A stretch of DNA of 64,000 nt. Source: G963691835 sp963691835 (GTDB lineage Bacteria; Pseudomonadota; Alphaproteobacteria; Thalassobaculales; Thalassobaculaceae). The DNA is taken from NCBI GenBank assembly GCA_963691835.1, contig OY829383.1, positions 1,922,001-1,986,000 on the forward strand. The letters are read 5' to 3'. This document shows, piece after piece, positions 1-9,347 of this stretch. Within the stretch, counting starts at the first letter, position 1. The number at the start of each line of letters is the position of its first letter. The notes beneath the pieces are model-generated. The model was not told where the DNA came from and ran no database searches. It saw only the letters and a program-made list of their open reading frames with translations. Made by a program: the position numbers and the translations under genes.

Positions 1-671
1 GGGTGCATGGAAGTGAGGCGGCATTGCTGGTCGGCCGGGGCTTCAACCACAGGCATCGGCAATATCTCCAGATCTTCGGACAGACGAACGTCGAAGAGAT
101 TGATTTGGCGGACGGCAGAACCGTCGCCCTACGGGACGCGATTGTTCCCTCCAGGCCAAAAATCCGGGACGCGAACTTCGCCTTCTCGGGCAACCGGGTC
201 TCCCTGAAGTATTTCGTCGAACCGCGTGTCGCAAAAGACGCGAACGAAGCGGTCCAGTCGCGATTCCGGGGAAAGTCCCGCCAGATCTTCATTTCCCGCC
301 AGGACGCGAATGTGCGGGTCGCACCGAACGAGCGGGATCTCGAGGACCGGCTCTCGACATACGGATTTGAGACGCTTCTGATCGGCAGCACCCCGCCAGA
401 GGAGGTGGCACGCCGCATGGCAAACGCGGAGATCGTCGTAACGCCCCATGGCTCGAACGCGGCGAACACTCTTTTCGCCCCGCCCGACGCGACCATCATC
501 GAGATTGACCACCCCCGCCAGGATTGGAACTGCCTGGGTGTGGCACGGGCTCTCGGACAGACCCACCGCCTCGTGAACAAGGTCGAAGACGGCAAGCGGA
601 CCTATCAGGACAACGCCTCGTATCCGATCGATATCGATGAGGTGGATCGGGTCGTCCGGGAGTATGTCTGA
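1..671 (+). CDS. Glycosyltransferase family 61 (DUF563), 3' part
   Basis: C-terminal portion of a protein whose start lies outside the window; the frame is open to the left edge, so the GTG at 3 need not be the start. The visible 222 residues match the catalytic end of GT61/DUF563 glycosyltransferases: an ISRQDA segment (about residue 97), an alternating helix-strand region, then a VTPHGSNAAN loop (about 147-156) where the family has its conserved PHG(A/S) motif, followed by a hydrophobic strand ending in IIEI. GT61 enzymes transfer sugars such as xylose, usually onto glycans; the acceptor here cannot be told. Convergent with the LuxR-type gene downstream. The family call is fairly secure, the substrate unknown. 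Confidence 0.72.
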   Translation, partial: VHGSEAALLVGRGFNHRHRQYLQIFGQTNVEEIDLADGRTVALRDAIVPSRPKIRDANFAFSGNRVSLKYFVEPRVAKDANEAVQSRFRGKSRQIFISRQDANVRVAPNERDLEDRLSTYGFETLLIGSTPPEEVARRMANAEIVVTPHGSNAANTLFAPPDATIIEIDHPRQDWNCLGVARALGQTHRLVNKVEDGKRTYQDNASYPIDIDEVDRVVREYV

Positions 672-727
672 GCGCCCATCACCGCGGGCATTCCCGGCTC
701 ATCCCGTGTCGTTCGGCGCTTGACCCC

Positions 728-1264
728 TCAATCGCCGTTGGGCCGGGCCTCTAGCATGTCCTCGAAAAACCAGGCTGCCAGTTCGTTCCGGCTGGCGACG
801 CCCGCTTTCCGGTACACGCTGGTCGCTTGCTGACGGCCGGTTTTCTCGCGGGTATCCCGCAAACCCGCGATCTCTCGAAAGGACAGTCCTTTCAGCATTC
901 CGATCACCACGTCCTGCTCGCTCGCAGTCAATTGCCACGCATCGAACTGCTTCTGCATGACCGCCCGATATTGGTTCGCGATCTCCTGCGACCGGCTGTC
1001 AAAGCCTGCGAACTGGCCGCGCGCCTTGGTCAACTGGTGGCGAAGGTCGGCCAGCGCGCGGCGCTGGGCGCGAAACTCATGAACGAAGACCCCAAGGACG
1101 AACACGCTCAGGACGAACCGGGACAGATCGTCAGCCATAGAGTCCAAGCTCTCCCCGTCGCTGAACTCTGAGATGATTTCGGCGCTGCTGGTCCCGAAGA
1201 CGAACAGGACGAACGCGGCAAACGCCCACTGCCGGAACGCGGCCGGCCCCATCGCTTCCATCAT
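728..1264 (-). CDS. Membrane-anchored LuxR-family HTH regulator
   Basis: A 178-residue protein from the ATG at 1264, chosen because GAAGGA lies about 9 bases upstream; the open frame extends further back to 1372 without support. Two hydrophobic segments (around residues 10-24 and 47-62) suggest a double-span membrane anchor, followed by a short helical region and a C-terminal LuxR-type helix-turn-helix (about residues 112-165: LTASEQDV, LSFREIAGLRDTREKTGRQQ, SVYRKAGV). This matches the small family of transmembrane LuxR-like regulators with no receiver domain. It is divergent from the multicopper oxidase gene, and the shared spacer holds two inverted repeats, so control of that gene is a reasonable guess. 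The signal sensed is unknown. Confidence 0.72.
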   Translation of the reverse strand: MMEAMGPAAFRQWAFAAFVLFVFGTSSAEIISEFSDGESLDSMADDLSRFVLSVFVLGVFVHEFRAQRRALADLRHQLTKARGQFAGFDSRSQEIANQYRAVMQKQFDAWQLTASEQDVVIGMLKGLSFREIAGLRDTREKTGRQQATSVYRKAGVASRNELAAWFFEDMLEARPNGD

Positions 1265-1329
1265 AGCCTGATCCTTCGCTTGTCTTGTCCGGCGAACATC
1301 GAGCCCCCGCGGAGAGGGCTCTGAATGAC

Positions 1330-1367
1330 CATATGCCCGATCCGACAGGGCAGCCATCCGGCATATG
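1330..1367. promoter_or_regulatory. Inverted repeat in the LuxR/oxidase divergent spacer
   Basis: CATATGCC at 1330-1337 is repeated in inverted orientation as GGCATATG at 1360-1367, perfect over 8 bases with 22 bases between. It sits in the 223-base region between the divergent regulator and oxidase genes. It may be an operator for the neighbouring LuxR-type protein; this is inferred from position and symmetry only. Confidence 0.4.
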
Positions 1368-1386
1368 TCCAATGGACGGACGATCG

Positions 1387-1404
1387 ACGGACGGGCAAGT
1401 CCGT
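1387..1404. promoter_or_regulatory. Short palindrome upstream of the oxidase gene
   Basis: ACGGAC at 1387-1392 and GTCCGT at 1399-1404 form a perfect 6-base inverted repeat with a 6-base spacer, about 85 bases before the oxidase start. It is a second candidate regulator-binding site in the same spacer. It does not look like a CueR-type copper box. Confidence 0.3.
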
Positions 1405-1487
1405 AACGAAAGCGTTTTCACGTGGCAACAACGCGCCGGTCCCGCACGGGCGTCGCCGTTCAGCCCCTGTCAGCTTGAGGAAAGAGC

Positions 1488-3005
1488 ATGAGCCCCTCTC
1501 TAACGCGTCGCGGATTCATCGTTGGCAGCCTTGCGGCCTTTGGCACCGATATCTTCCGCCCGGCGTGGTCGTCGTCGAGCCGCCCGCGTCTCCCGATCCC
1601 GAAGCTTGTCGACGGCACCGACGGAGAGCCGGTCGATCTTCGTATCCGAAAGGGGGAGTGGTCGTTTCTGCCGGGAAAGACGACTCCCACCCTTGGTCTG
1701 AGCCAGGACTACCTGGGGCCAACGATCCGGACCAAACGAAACACGGAACTCACCCTCAACTACACAAACACCGTCAGAGAAGGGGTTGCCATCCACGGTC
1801 ATGGTCTGCATGTCCCGGGAGACGTGGATGGTGGACCGCAGCTCGAGATCTCCCCCGGGGATCAATGGCGGCCGACGCTCAAGATCGTGCAACCCGCCGC
1901 AACGTGCTGGTACCACTCCCACACCCACGGTGTGTCCGGCGAGCAGGTCTATCGCGGACTGGCCGGCATGCTCATCATTGATGATGACGAGTCAGCGTCC
2001 ACGGACCTCCCGAACCGGTACGGTGTGGACGACCTGCCGGTGATCCTTCAGGACCGGACCTTCGACGAACGCGGTCGGCTGGTCTATTCGCTGGAAGACT
2101 CGGGCGAGGACGGTTGGCTCGGCGACACGGCCGTCATAAATGGTGCGATATCGCCCACCGCGACGGTTCCCGCGGGAAAGGTTCGCCTTCGACTTCTCAA
2201 TGGCGCCAACGCGCGCTTCTACATCGTCGCGTTCGCCGATGGCCGCTTGTTTCACAAGATCGGTACCGATGGCGGACTGCTCTCCGCACCGGTTCCGATG
2301 ACCGCGATGGAAATGTCTCCGGGCGAACGGTGCGAGATCATCGTCGATCTGTCGAACGGAGCGTCCGCCGAGTTGCTGACCTTCTTCGAGGACGAGGTGG
2401 ACGACGCCGAAGAAGAGATCGTCAATGACTTCCTCAGCCTCCTGACCAAGTCGACGGCGCCGGTGCCGGCCGCCTCGCTGGCCTTGGAGATCGACCGGAA
2501 TCTGACGGCGAACATAGCCCCCCTTCCCGAAAAGCTGGCAACCATCGTTCGGCCCCGCGCAAGCGATATCGTCCGGACCCGCGATTTCCTTTTGGCCATG
2601 GATGGCGGCGACGGAAACGGGAACCATGGTGGGCACGGGAACCATGGCGGGCACGGCGCGCATGCCGAGATGGACATGACGATCAACGGGGCGGTGATGG
2701 ACATGTCGGTGATCAACGAGCGGGTCGACCGGGGGGTGTGGGAGCGCTGGCGCATCCGGTCAGACCAAGGCGCCCACCCGTTCCATGTGCACGGGTGCTC
2801 CTTCCTGATCGAGCAGATGGAAGGGGCCGACGCCCCCGCCGATCAGCAGGGTTGGAAAGACACGGTGGTCCTGGATGATGACGACTGGTCGGAGATTGTC
2901 GTCCGCTTCGACCATCCGGCCCCGGATCAGTATCCGTACATGTACCACTGCCACATCCTGGAGCACGAAGACCGGGGCATGATGGGCCAGTTCACGGTGA
3001 GCTAA
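1488..3005 (+). CDS. Tat-exported multicopper oxidase, CueO-like
   Basis: A 505-residue three-cupredoxin multicopper oxidase. The N-terminus carries a twin-arginine signal (TRRGFIVGSLAAFG), so the enzyme is exported folded to the periplasm. All four copper-ligand clusters are visible: HGH at 103-105 (the usual HWH with Gly in place of Trp), HSH at 143-145, HPFHVHG in the third domain, and HCHILEH at 487-493 with Cys488 and an axial Met near 498 forming the type 1 site. A Gly/His-rich loop (about 377-393), built from two 18-base repeats, sits roughly where CueO has its Met-rich copper-binding insert. CueO-type enzymes oxidise Cu(I) and protect the periplasm from copper; laccase-like or metal oxidation is also possible. 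GGAAAG precedes the ATG. Confidence 0.9.
   Translation: MSPSLTRRGFIVGSLAAFGTDIFRPAWSSSSRPRLPIPKLVDGTDGEPVDLRIRKGEWSFLPGKTTPTLGLSQDYLGPTIRTKRNTELTLNYTNTVREGVAIHGHGLHVPGDVDGGPQLEISPGDQWRPTLKIVQPAATCWYHSHTHGVSGEQVYRGLAGMLIIDDDESASTDLPNRYGVDDLPVILQDRTFDERGRLVYSLEDSGEDGWLGDTAVINGAISPTATVPAGKVRLRLLNGANARFYIVAFADGRLFHKIGTDGGLLSAPVPMTAMEMSPGERCEIIVDLSNGASAELLTFFEDEVDDAEEEIVNDFLSLLTKSTAPVPAASLALEIDRNLTANIAPLPEKLATIVRPRASDIVRTRDFLLAMDGGDGNGNHGGHGNHGGHGAHAEMDMTINGAVMDMSVINERVDRGVWERWRIRSDQGAHPFHVHGCSFLIEQMEGADAPADQQGWKDTVVLDDDDWSEIVVRFDHPAPDQYPYMYHCHILEHEDRGMMGQFTVS
2621..2656 (+). repeat. 18-bp tandem repeat encoding a Gly/His loop
   Basis: GAACCATGG(T/C)GGGCACGG occurs at 2621-2638 and again at 2639-2656 with one silent difference. 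It encodes repeated NHGGHG units inside the multicopper oxidase and gives the protein a His-rich surface loop. Confidence 0.8.
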
Positions 3006-3187
3006 GGGCCAGGCGCTTTGGACCGGGAGCTGACGGAAGCGCTGATGGGCAATTGGACGCGCTCACGTCACCATAAGCTCTCGGTTCTATTCCAATCCGC
3101 CCGGCCGGTCCTAGGATGCGCCACCGTGGCCGCCGGCATTCCGGCATCAAGCGGCCAAGCCCAGCCGCGTAGGAAAGACCAGACCCG

Positions 3188-4045
3188 ATGCTGCCCCTCA
3201 CCACAGCACAGAGGATCCGACGGAAGCTTGAGGCGGAAGGCGTTCCGGGCACGGAGATCACCCTTTCCCATGTGGAGAGCGTCTACGGCGCGCTGAGGCC
3301 GCTCACCTCAAAGCCCGACTTCGCGCGCGCAGAGGATCTTCTCGCGCCGTTAGACGCAATCGAGCCGACGGACAGCGGCGTTACGGCGGTGATGATCGAA
3401 ACCCGGGCGCATCCGAATGCCGGCCCTGTATTGGATAGTGTGTTCCGAAACGTGGATTGCCCCATCCAGATCTTTCATGGGCGGGAGAACGGATCCTATC
3501 TGCGGCAGGCGATTCGGCACGACATGGAAGACCGGGTGACGTTTGTCGAGCTTGCAACCGATGCCTTGAGCGCATCCGTCTACAACGCGCTGTTGCTGAG
3601 CGAGCGTTTCTGGCGGCGGCTGAACGGCCGGCGGAAGATCCTCGTCTTCCAAACGGACTCCATGCTGTGCCAAGGGTCGAGTTACGGCATCGAGGATTTC
3701 CTGGGCTTCGACTACATCGGCCCTGCCTGGACCCGGTCCCGCCCCGTTGGCATCGTCGCCGACGGCGGCTTCGGCGGCTTGAGCCTCAGGGACTGGCCGG
3801 CATCGGTCGACTGTCTCCGCCGGTTTCCCCCCCGCTACTGGAACGGGGGAGAGGACGGATACTTCTGCTTCCACCTGGATCTGATCGGCGCCAAGGTTGG
3901 AGATCCAGACGCCTGCGCCCGGTTCGCGACCCAAGAGTTCTTTGTTACCAAAAGCTTCGGCGTCCACCAGCCGACCTGGCTCAGCAAAGCGGATCAGCAC
4001 CGCTTCATGGCGTACTGCCCAGAATCGTCGGTGCTGTTTGAGTGA
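3188..4045 (+). CDS. DUF5672 protein, glycosyltransferase-like
   Basis: A 285-residue protein of the DUF5672 type. Typical features are an early strand with VMIETR (about residue 68), a central ILVFQTDSMLC segment (about 155) that resembles a nucleotide-sugar/metal-binding strand, the FLGFDYIGPAW motif (about 173-183) and a GGFGGLSLR motif (about 195). Family members are found in sugar-decoration loci and are thought to be glycosyltransferases, but I know of no defined reaction. No signal peptide or membrane segment is evident. It stands alone, with a 180-base gap to the oxidase gene upstream and the tRNA-Arg gene downstream on the other strand. The start follows AAAGACCAGACCCG, a weak ribosome site. 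Confidence 0.75.
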   Translation: MLPLTTAQRIRRKLEAEGVPGTEITLSHVESVYGALRPLTSKPDFARAEDLLAPLDAIEPTDSGVTAVMIETRAHPNAGPVLDSVFRNVDCPIQIFHGRENGSYLRQAIRHDMEDRVTFVELATDALSASVYNALLLSERFWRRLNGRRKILVFQTDSMLCQGSSYGIEDFLGFDYIGPAWTRSRPVGIVADGGFGGLSLRDWPASVDCLRRFPPRYWNGGEDGYFCFHLDLIGAKVGDPDACARFATQEFFVTKSFGVHQPTWLSKADQHRFMAYCPESSVLFE

Positions 4046-4190
4046 GTTTCGACGCCGGGAAGCCCTTGCAGGTTAAGCGTCCAATCGTTCACGGAACCGG
4101 GTCAACGGATCTGCGAACGGTGTCCGTTAGGCGCGCTCGAACAGCGCCGATAAGACCGTCTTTGGAATGGAGAAGGCCGAGCCTGGAGGA

Positions 4191-4267
<77 letters not shown>

Positions 4268-4448
4268 TAGAGCCATTGGCAAGGGTCGGGAACCTACTCT
4301 TCCCGGTTCGGACGTGCAAGCGAAACCGGCGTGTCCGACCTATCGATCTACATCGAAACATCCTGACATCATACTGAGCTTTTTGTGGAATCCCCGATGG
4401 GATATCCTACCGCCGCCCGGCGGGGGTGCGCTGTGGGGGACTAAGGAT

Positions 4449-7400
4449 ATGAATTCCAAGGCGGAGTCGCTTAAGGCAGAACTCATCGACCAGCTTGTCG
4501 CCAAGGTGCACGAGCAGTTGCCCCCGGACCGGGCGGAAACGGCGTCGAACTTTGTGCAGCGGTTCTACGCGCATGTGGCGCCTCAGGACATGCTGGCGGA
4601 GGAGCCGGACGACCTCTACGGCGCGGCCGTCGCCATGTGGGCCTTCGGCCGGGACAGGGGGGCCGGGCAAGCCAAGGTCCGCGCCTATAACCCGCACTAT
4701 CACGAGACCGGATGGTCCTCCTCCCACACTGTCGTCGAGATCGTGAACGACGACATGCCATTCCTGGTGGACAGCGTTACCGCCGCACTCGACCGGATGG
4801 GACTGACGGTTCACCTCGTCATCCATCCGATCCTGGCCGTGGGCCGGGCGGACGATGGTTCGGTTCAGCGGCTCGACGGGCACCGGGCGACCGATGACGG
4901 GCTGGTCGCCGAGAGCTTCATGCACCTCCAGATCAGCGAGCAGGGATCGGAGGACGCACTCCGCGGGATCGAGGCGGAGATTCAGTCCGTTCTGACGGAC
5001 GTCCGCGCCGCCGTCGAGGACTGGCGGGCCATGCGAGAACGCATGCTGAGCACGATCGAGGAGATCCAAGGCGGGCGCGGCACCGACGACGGGGATCCGG
5101 AGGAGATTGTCGAGTTCCTGCGGTGGAACGAGGTCGGCCACTTCACCTTCCTGGGCTACCGCTCCTACACCTATTCAGGCGACGGTGCCGCTGCGCGCAT
5201 GACGCCGGATCCGGACACGGGTCTTGGGATCTTGCGGGACCCGGACGCCAAGGTTTTCGATGGTCTGACGGACATCGGCGCATTGCCGGAGCGCGTCCGC
5301 GCCCACCTTCTGGCGCCCAAGGCGCTGGCGGTTCTGAAGGCGAGCCGCAAGGCGAGGGTTCACCGGGCCGTTCATATGGACGTGATCTCGGTCAAGCGGA
5401 TCGATGCAGGCGGCAAGGTGGTGGGGGAGCACCGGTTCGTCGGCCTCTTCACCTCGGTCGCGTACAATCAAAGCCCCATGGACATCCCGTTCCTGCGGCA
5501 GAAGGTCAGCCGGATTCTGGAACAGGCCGAGTTCGCCCCGACCAGCCACGACGGCAAGGCGATGGTGAACATCCTGGAGACCTATCCCCGGGACGAGCTG
5601 TTCCAGGCAACCGAGGACGAGTTGTTCCAGACGGCGATCGGTATCCTCCACCTTCAGGAACGCAAGAAGACCGCCCTATTCCAGCGCCCCGACGCGCTTC
5701 AGCGGTTCGTGACCTGCATCGTCTTCGTCCCCCGGGACGAGTACAACACCCAGCTTCGGGAACGGATCTCTGACATTCTGGCCCGAGCCTATGACGGCCG
5801 GGTGTCCGCCTTCTATACCCAGATGTCGGACTCGGTGCTCGCCCGGCTGCATTTCATCATCGGCACGACGCGCGGATCTGTTCCGGACGTGGATGTGGCG
5901 GAGCTTGAGGCCCGGCTGGTCGAGGCGAGCCGGAGCTGGTCGGCCAAACTTCTGGATTCGCTGATCGACAGCCACGGGGAAGAGCGCGGGAACGCGATCC
6001 TGCGGTGCTATGGCGACGCATTCCCGACCGCCTACCGGGAAGCCTACCCCGCCGCCGCCGCCATCCACGACATCGAGCGGATGGAGGACCTGCGCTCCGG
6101 CAAGAGCCTGGGGATGAGCCTGTTCCGCCGGGTCGGCGCGGATGACATGACGCTCCATCTGAAGTTCTTCCACCGGGGCCGCCCGGTGCCGCTCTCGGAC
6201 GTGATGCCGATGCTGGAGGACATGGGGGTCAAGGTCCTGTCCGAAGCACCCTACGAGATCACGCCGGCCGACCACGACGGGCCGGTCTGGATGCACGATT
6301 TCGAGATGGTGCTGCGGGACGGCTCCGCCGCCGATCTCGGCGCCATCAAGGATCCGTTCCAGGACGCTTTCGCCGCCGTGTGGGACGGCCGGATGGAGGA
6401 CGACGGCTTCAACGTGCTGGTCCTGAAGGCGGGGCTGGAATGGCGCGAGGTCACCGTCCTGCGCGCGTATGCGAAGTATCTGAAGCAGGCCGCGTTCACC
6501 TTCTCCCAGGAGTACATGCAGCAAACGCTCGCCGCGAACGCAGGCATCGCGCGGTTGCTGGTCGATCTGTTCGCCGCCCGTTTTGATCCGACTGCCGAGA
6601 CCGAACGCGAGAAGGCCGCGGCATCCCTCGTCAGCCGGATCGAAGAGGCGCTGGATTCAGTCGCGAACCTGGATGAAGACCGGATCCTCCGGCGGTACCT
6701 CAACCTCATCCAATCCACCCTACGGACGAACTACTACCAACTCGACGCGGACGGTCAGCCCAAGGACTACGTGTCGTTCAAGCTCGACAGCCGGGCGATC
6801 GACGAGCTGCCCGCCCCTCGTCCGCTGGTGGAGGTCTGGGTCTATTCGCCCCGGGTGGAAGCGGTTCATCTCCGCGGCGGCAAAGTGGCGCGTGGCGGTA
6901 TCCGCTGGTCGGACCGGCGAGAGGACTTCCGGGCGGAAATCCTGGGTCTGATGAAGGCGCAGATGACCAAGAACGCGGTCATCGTGCCGGTCGGCTCCAA
7001 AGGCGGCTTCGTTGTGAAGCAACCCCCTGTGGGCGGCACACGCGAGGAAGTCCAGGCCGAGGGCATCGAGTGCTACAAGACCTTGATGCGGGGCCTTCTG
7101 GATCTGACGGATAACCAGTCCAGCGAGGGCATCGTCCCCCCAACCCGGGTCGTTCGCCACGACGGGGACGACCCTTATCTGGTGGTCGCGGCGGATAAGG
7201 GGACCGCAACCTTCTCCGACATCGCCAACGGCGTTTCCCAGGACTACGGCTTCTGGCTTGATGATGCTTTCGCGTCAGGCGGCTCGGCGGGCTACGACCA
7301 CAAGAAGATGGGCATTACCGCCCGCGGCGCCTGGGAGTCGGTCAAGCGCCACTTCCGGGAGATCGGGGTCGACACTCAGACGACCGACTTCACGGTGGTC

Positions 7401-9302
7401 GGTGTGGGCGATATGAGCGGCGATGTCTTCGGCAACGGCATGCTGCTGTCCAAACACATCAAGCTTCTGGGCGCCTTCAACCATCTCCATGTCTTCGTCG
7501 ATCCCGACCCGGACCCGGCCAGCGCATGGGAAGAACGGGAGCGGCTCTTCGCGCTGCCCCGGTCCACTTGGGCGGACTACGATACCGCCAAGATCTCGGC
7601 GGGCGGCGGGATCTTTCCCCGGTCGGCAAAGTCTGTCCCCTTGTCACCGGAGATCCGGGAACGCTTCGGGATCGAGGCGGAAAGCGTGCCGCCGAACGAC
7701 CTCATCCGCGCGATCCTGAAAGCGCAGGTGGATCTGCTGTGGTTCGGCGGGATCGGGACTTATGTGAAAGCGCCGGAAGAAACCGCGGCGGACGTATCCG
7801 ACCGGGCGAACGATCCGATCCGCATCGATGCGGCGGACGTCGGCGCGAAAGTCATTGGTGAGGGCGCCAACCTCGGCGTGACCCAACAGGGACGGATCGC
7901 CTTCGCGCTCGGCGGCGGCCGGATCAACACGGACGCCATTGACAACTCCGCCGGCGTCGATTGCTCGGACCATGAGGTGAATATCAAGATCCTGCTGGGC
8001 TCCGTCGTCGCAGCGGGTGACATGACGGGCAAGCAGCGCGATCAGGTTCTGGAAGCGATGACGGACGCGGTCGCGACCCTCGTCCTCAAGGACAACTACG
8101 ATCAGACCCAGGCGCTGACCATGACCCAGGACGAGGGTACGGCGCAGATCGACGCCCAGATGCGTCTGATGCGGCAGTTGGAGCGCGGTCATCTGAAGCT
8201 GGACCGGGAGATCGAGTATCTTCCAAGCGATCGGGACCTGCGAAACCGGGTCTCCAGCACCGGTGAAGGCATGAGCCGGCCGGAACTCGCCATCATCCTG
8301 GCTTACGCCAAGATGGCGCTTTACGACGATCTGCTCGCCTCCGATCTGCCGGACGAGGCGCGGCTTGAGGATGATCTCGAGCGGTACTTCCCGGAAATCC
8401 TGATCAACGAGCACAACGGGGCGATCCACAGTCACCCGCTCCGCCGGGAGATCGTGGCGACCTACGTGACCAACAGCATGATCAACCGGGTTGGCCTGAC
8501 GTTCTCCAACCGGGTGCGGGAGCGGACCGGCGATGCGGCTCCCGAAATCGCCCGGGCCTACATCGTCGCCCGGGACGTCTTCGACATCCGGGCCTTATGG
8601 GCACAGGTGGAAGCACTGGACAATCAGGTGCCGGCGAGCGCGCAAAGCAAGATGCTGGTTCACATCAAACACCTGGTTCAAAGAGCAACGGTCTGGTTCC
8701 TGGAGAATGCGCCACGGCCGATTGAGATGGGATCGCTGGTCGACGACTACACCGACGGAATTGCGGCGTTGACCAAAGAGCTGGACGCCGTGATCGGGGA
8801 GCATCACCGCGCCGCCCGTGATGAAAAGGCCCGGGGCTTGGTCGAGGTCGGCGTCCCCCAGGACCTGGCGGAGCGTGTCGCCGCCTCCGACCTTCTGATC
8901 TCGGGATGCGACATCGTCCGGCTGGCGAGGCAGATTGAGGCTCCGGTCACGGACGTGGCGGCGGTCTACTTCCAGGTTGGCTCCCGGTACTCCCTCGATT
9001 GGCTCCGGATGCGGTCCGACGCGATCACCACCGAGACCCATTGGCAAAAGCTGGCGATCGCGGCTGTGGTGGATGATCTCTTCAACCACCAGATCACGCT
9101 GGCGCAGGAGGTGATCGGCGCGGCACGCGGCAACGGCGGGATGGACGATGCGGAAGCCGCGATTGACCACTGGGCCGGCGGACGCAGCGATCTTTCGGAC
9201 CGGACCGCCCGTGTGCTCGCCGAAATCCGGTCGCAAGAGCAGGTTGATCTCGCAATGCTGGCCGTCGCCAACGGTCAGTTCCGCGCACTCCTCGCCCGCT
9301 GA
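4449..9302 (+). CDS. gdhB: NAD-specific glutamate dehydrogenase, 1,600-residue type
   Basis: A 1,617-residue protein of the L_1600 class of NAD-dependent glutamate dehydrogenases, which deaminate glutamate to 2-oxoglutarate and ammonia and feed amino-acid carbon into the TCA cycle. The long N-terminal half holds ACT-like regulatory regions. The catalytic core begins near residue 790 and shows SKGGFVVKQPP (about 850), the DKGTATFSDIAN segment, GGSAGYDHKKMGITARGAWE, the nucleotide-binding VGVGDMSGDVFGNGML and GEGANLGVTQQGR. The ATG at 4449 is preferred because it gives the family length and follows GGGGGACTAAGG; the frame stays open back to 4314. A 6-bp-arm GC hairpin (CCGCCG..CGGCGG) lies about 30 bases upstream. 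Monocistronic, or just ahead of the MFS gene. Confidence 0.96.
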   Translation: MNSKAESLKAELIDQLVAKVHEQLPPDRAETASNFVQRFYAHVAPQDMLAEEPDDLYGAAVAMWAFGRDRGAGQAKVRAYNPHYHETGWSSSHTVVEIVNDDMPFLVDSVTAALDRMGLTVHLVIHPILAVGRADDGSVQRLDGHRATDDGLVAESFMHLQISEQGSEDALRGIEAEIQSVLTDVRAAVEDWRAMRERMLSTIEEIQGGRGTDDGDPEEIVEFLRWNEVGHFTFLGYRSYTYSGDGAAARMTPDPDTGLGILRDPDAKVFDGLTDIGALPERVRAHLLAPKALAVLKASRKARVHRAVHMDVISVKRIDAGGKVVGEHRFVGLFTSVAYNQSPMDIPFLRQKVSRILEQAEFAPTSHDGKAMVNILETYPRDELFQATEDELFQTAIGILHLQERKKTALFQRPDALQRFVTCIVFVPRDEYNTQLRERISDILARAYDGRVSAFYTQMSDSVLARLHFIIGTTRGSVPDVDVAELEARLVEASRSWSAKLLDSLIDSHGEERGNAILRCYGDAFPTAYREAYPAAAAIHDIERMEDLRSGKSLGMSLFRRVGADDMTLHLKFFHRGRPVPLSDVMPMLEDMGVKVLSEAPYEITPADHDGPVWMHDFEMVLRDGSAADLGAIKDPFQDAFAAVWDGRMEDDGFNVLVLKAGLEWREVTVLRAYAKYLKQAAFTFSQEYMQQTLAANAGIARLLVDLFAARFDPTAETEREKAAASLVSRIEEALDSVANLDEDRILRRYLNLIQSTLRTNYYQLDADGQPKDYVSFKLDSRAIDELPAPRPLVEVWVYSPRVEAVHLRGGKVARGGIRWSDRREDFRAEILGLMKAQMTKNAVIVPVGSKGGFVVKQPPVGGTREEVQAEGIECYKTLMRGLLDLTDNQSSEGIVPPTRVVRHDGDDPYLVVAADKGTATFSDIANGVSQDYGFWLDDAFASGGSAGYDHKKMGITARGAWESVKRHFREIGVDTQTTDFTVVGVGDMSGDVFGNGMLLSKHIKLLGAFNHLHVFVDPDPDPASAWEERERLFALPRSTWADYDTAKISAGGGIFPRSAKSVPLSPEIRERFGIEAESVPPNDLIRAILKAQVDLLWFGGIGTYVKAPEETAADVSDRANDPIRIDAADVGAKVIGEGANLGVTQQGRIAFALGGGRINTDAIDNSAGVDCSDHEVNIKILLGSVVAAGDMTGKQRDQVLEAMTDAVATLVLKDNYDQTQALTMTQDEGTAQIDAQMRLMRQLERGHLKLDREIEYLPSDRDLRNRVSSTGEGMSRPELAIILAYAKMALYDDLLASDLPDEARLEDDLERYFPEILINEHNGAIHSHPLRREIVATYVTNSMINRVGLTFSNRVRERTGDAAPEIARAYIVARDVFDIRALWAQVEALDNQVPASAQSKMLVHIKHLVQRATVWFLENAPRPIEMGSLVDDYTDGIAALTKELDAVIGEHHRAARDEKARGLVEVGVPQDLAERVAASDLLISGCDIVRLARQIEAPVTDVAAVYFQVGSRYSLDWLRMRSDAITTETHWQKLAIAAVVDDLFNHQITLAQEVIGAARGNGGMDDAEAAIDHWAGGRSDLSDRTARVLAEIRSQEQVDLAMLAVANGQFRALLAR

Positions 9303-9347
9303 TTTGGCTCTGGGGTTGCGCTTCCGTCGGAAACCGGAGCCCGGCCC

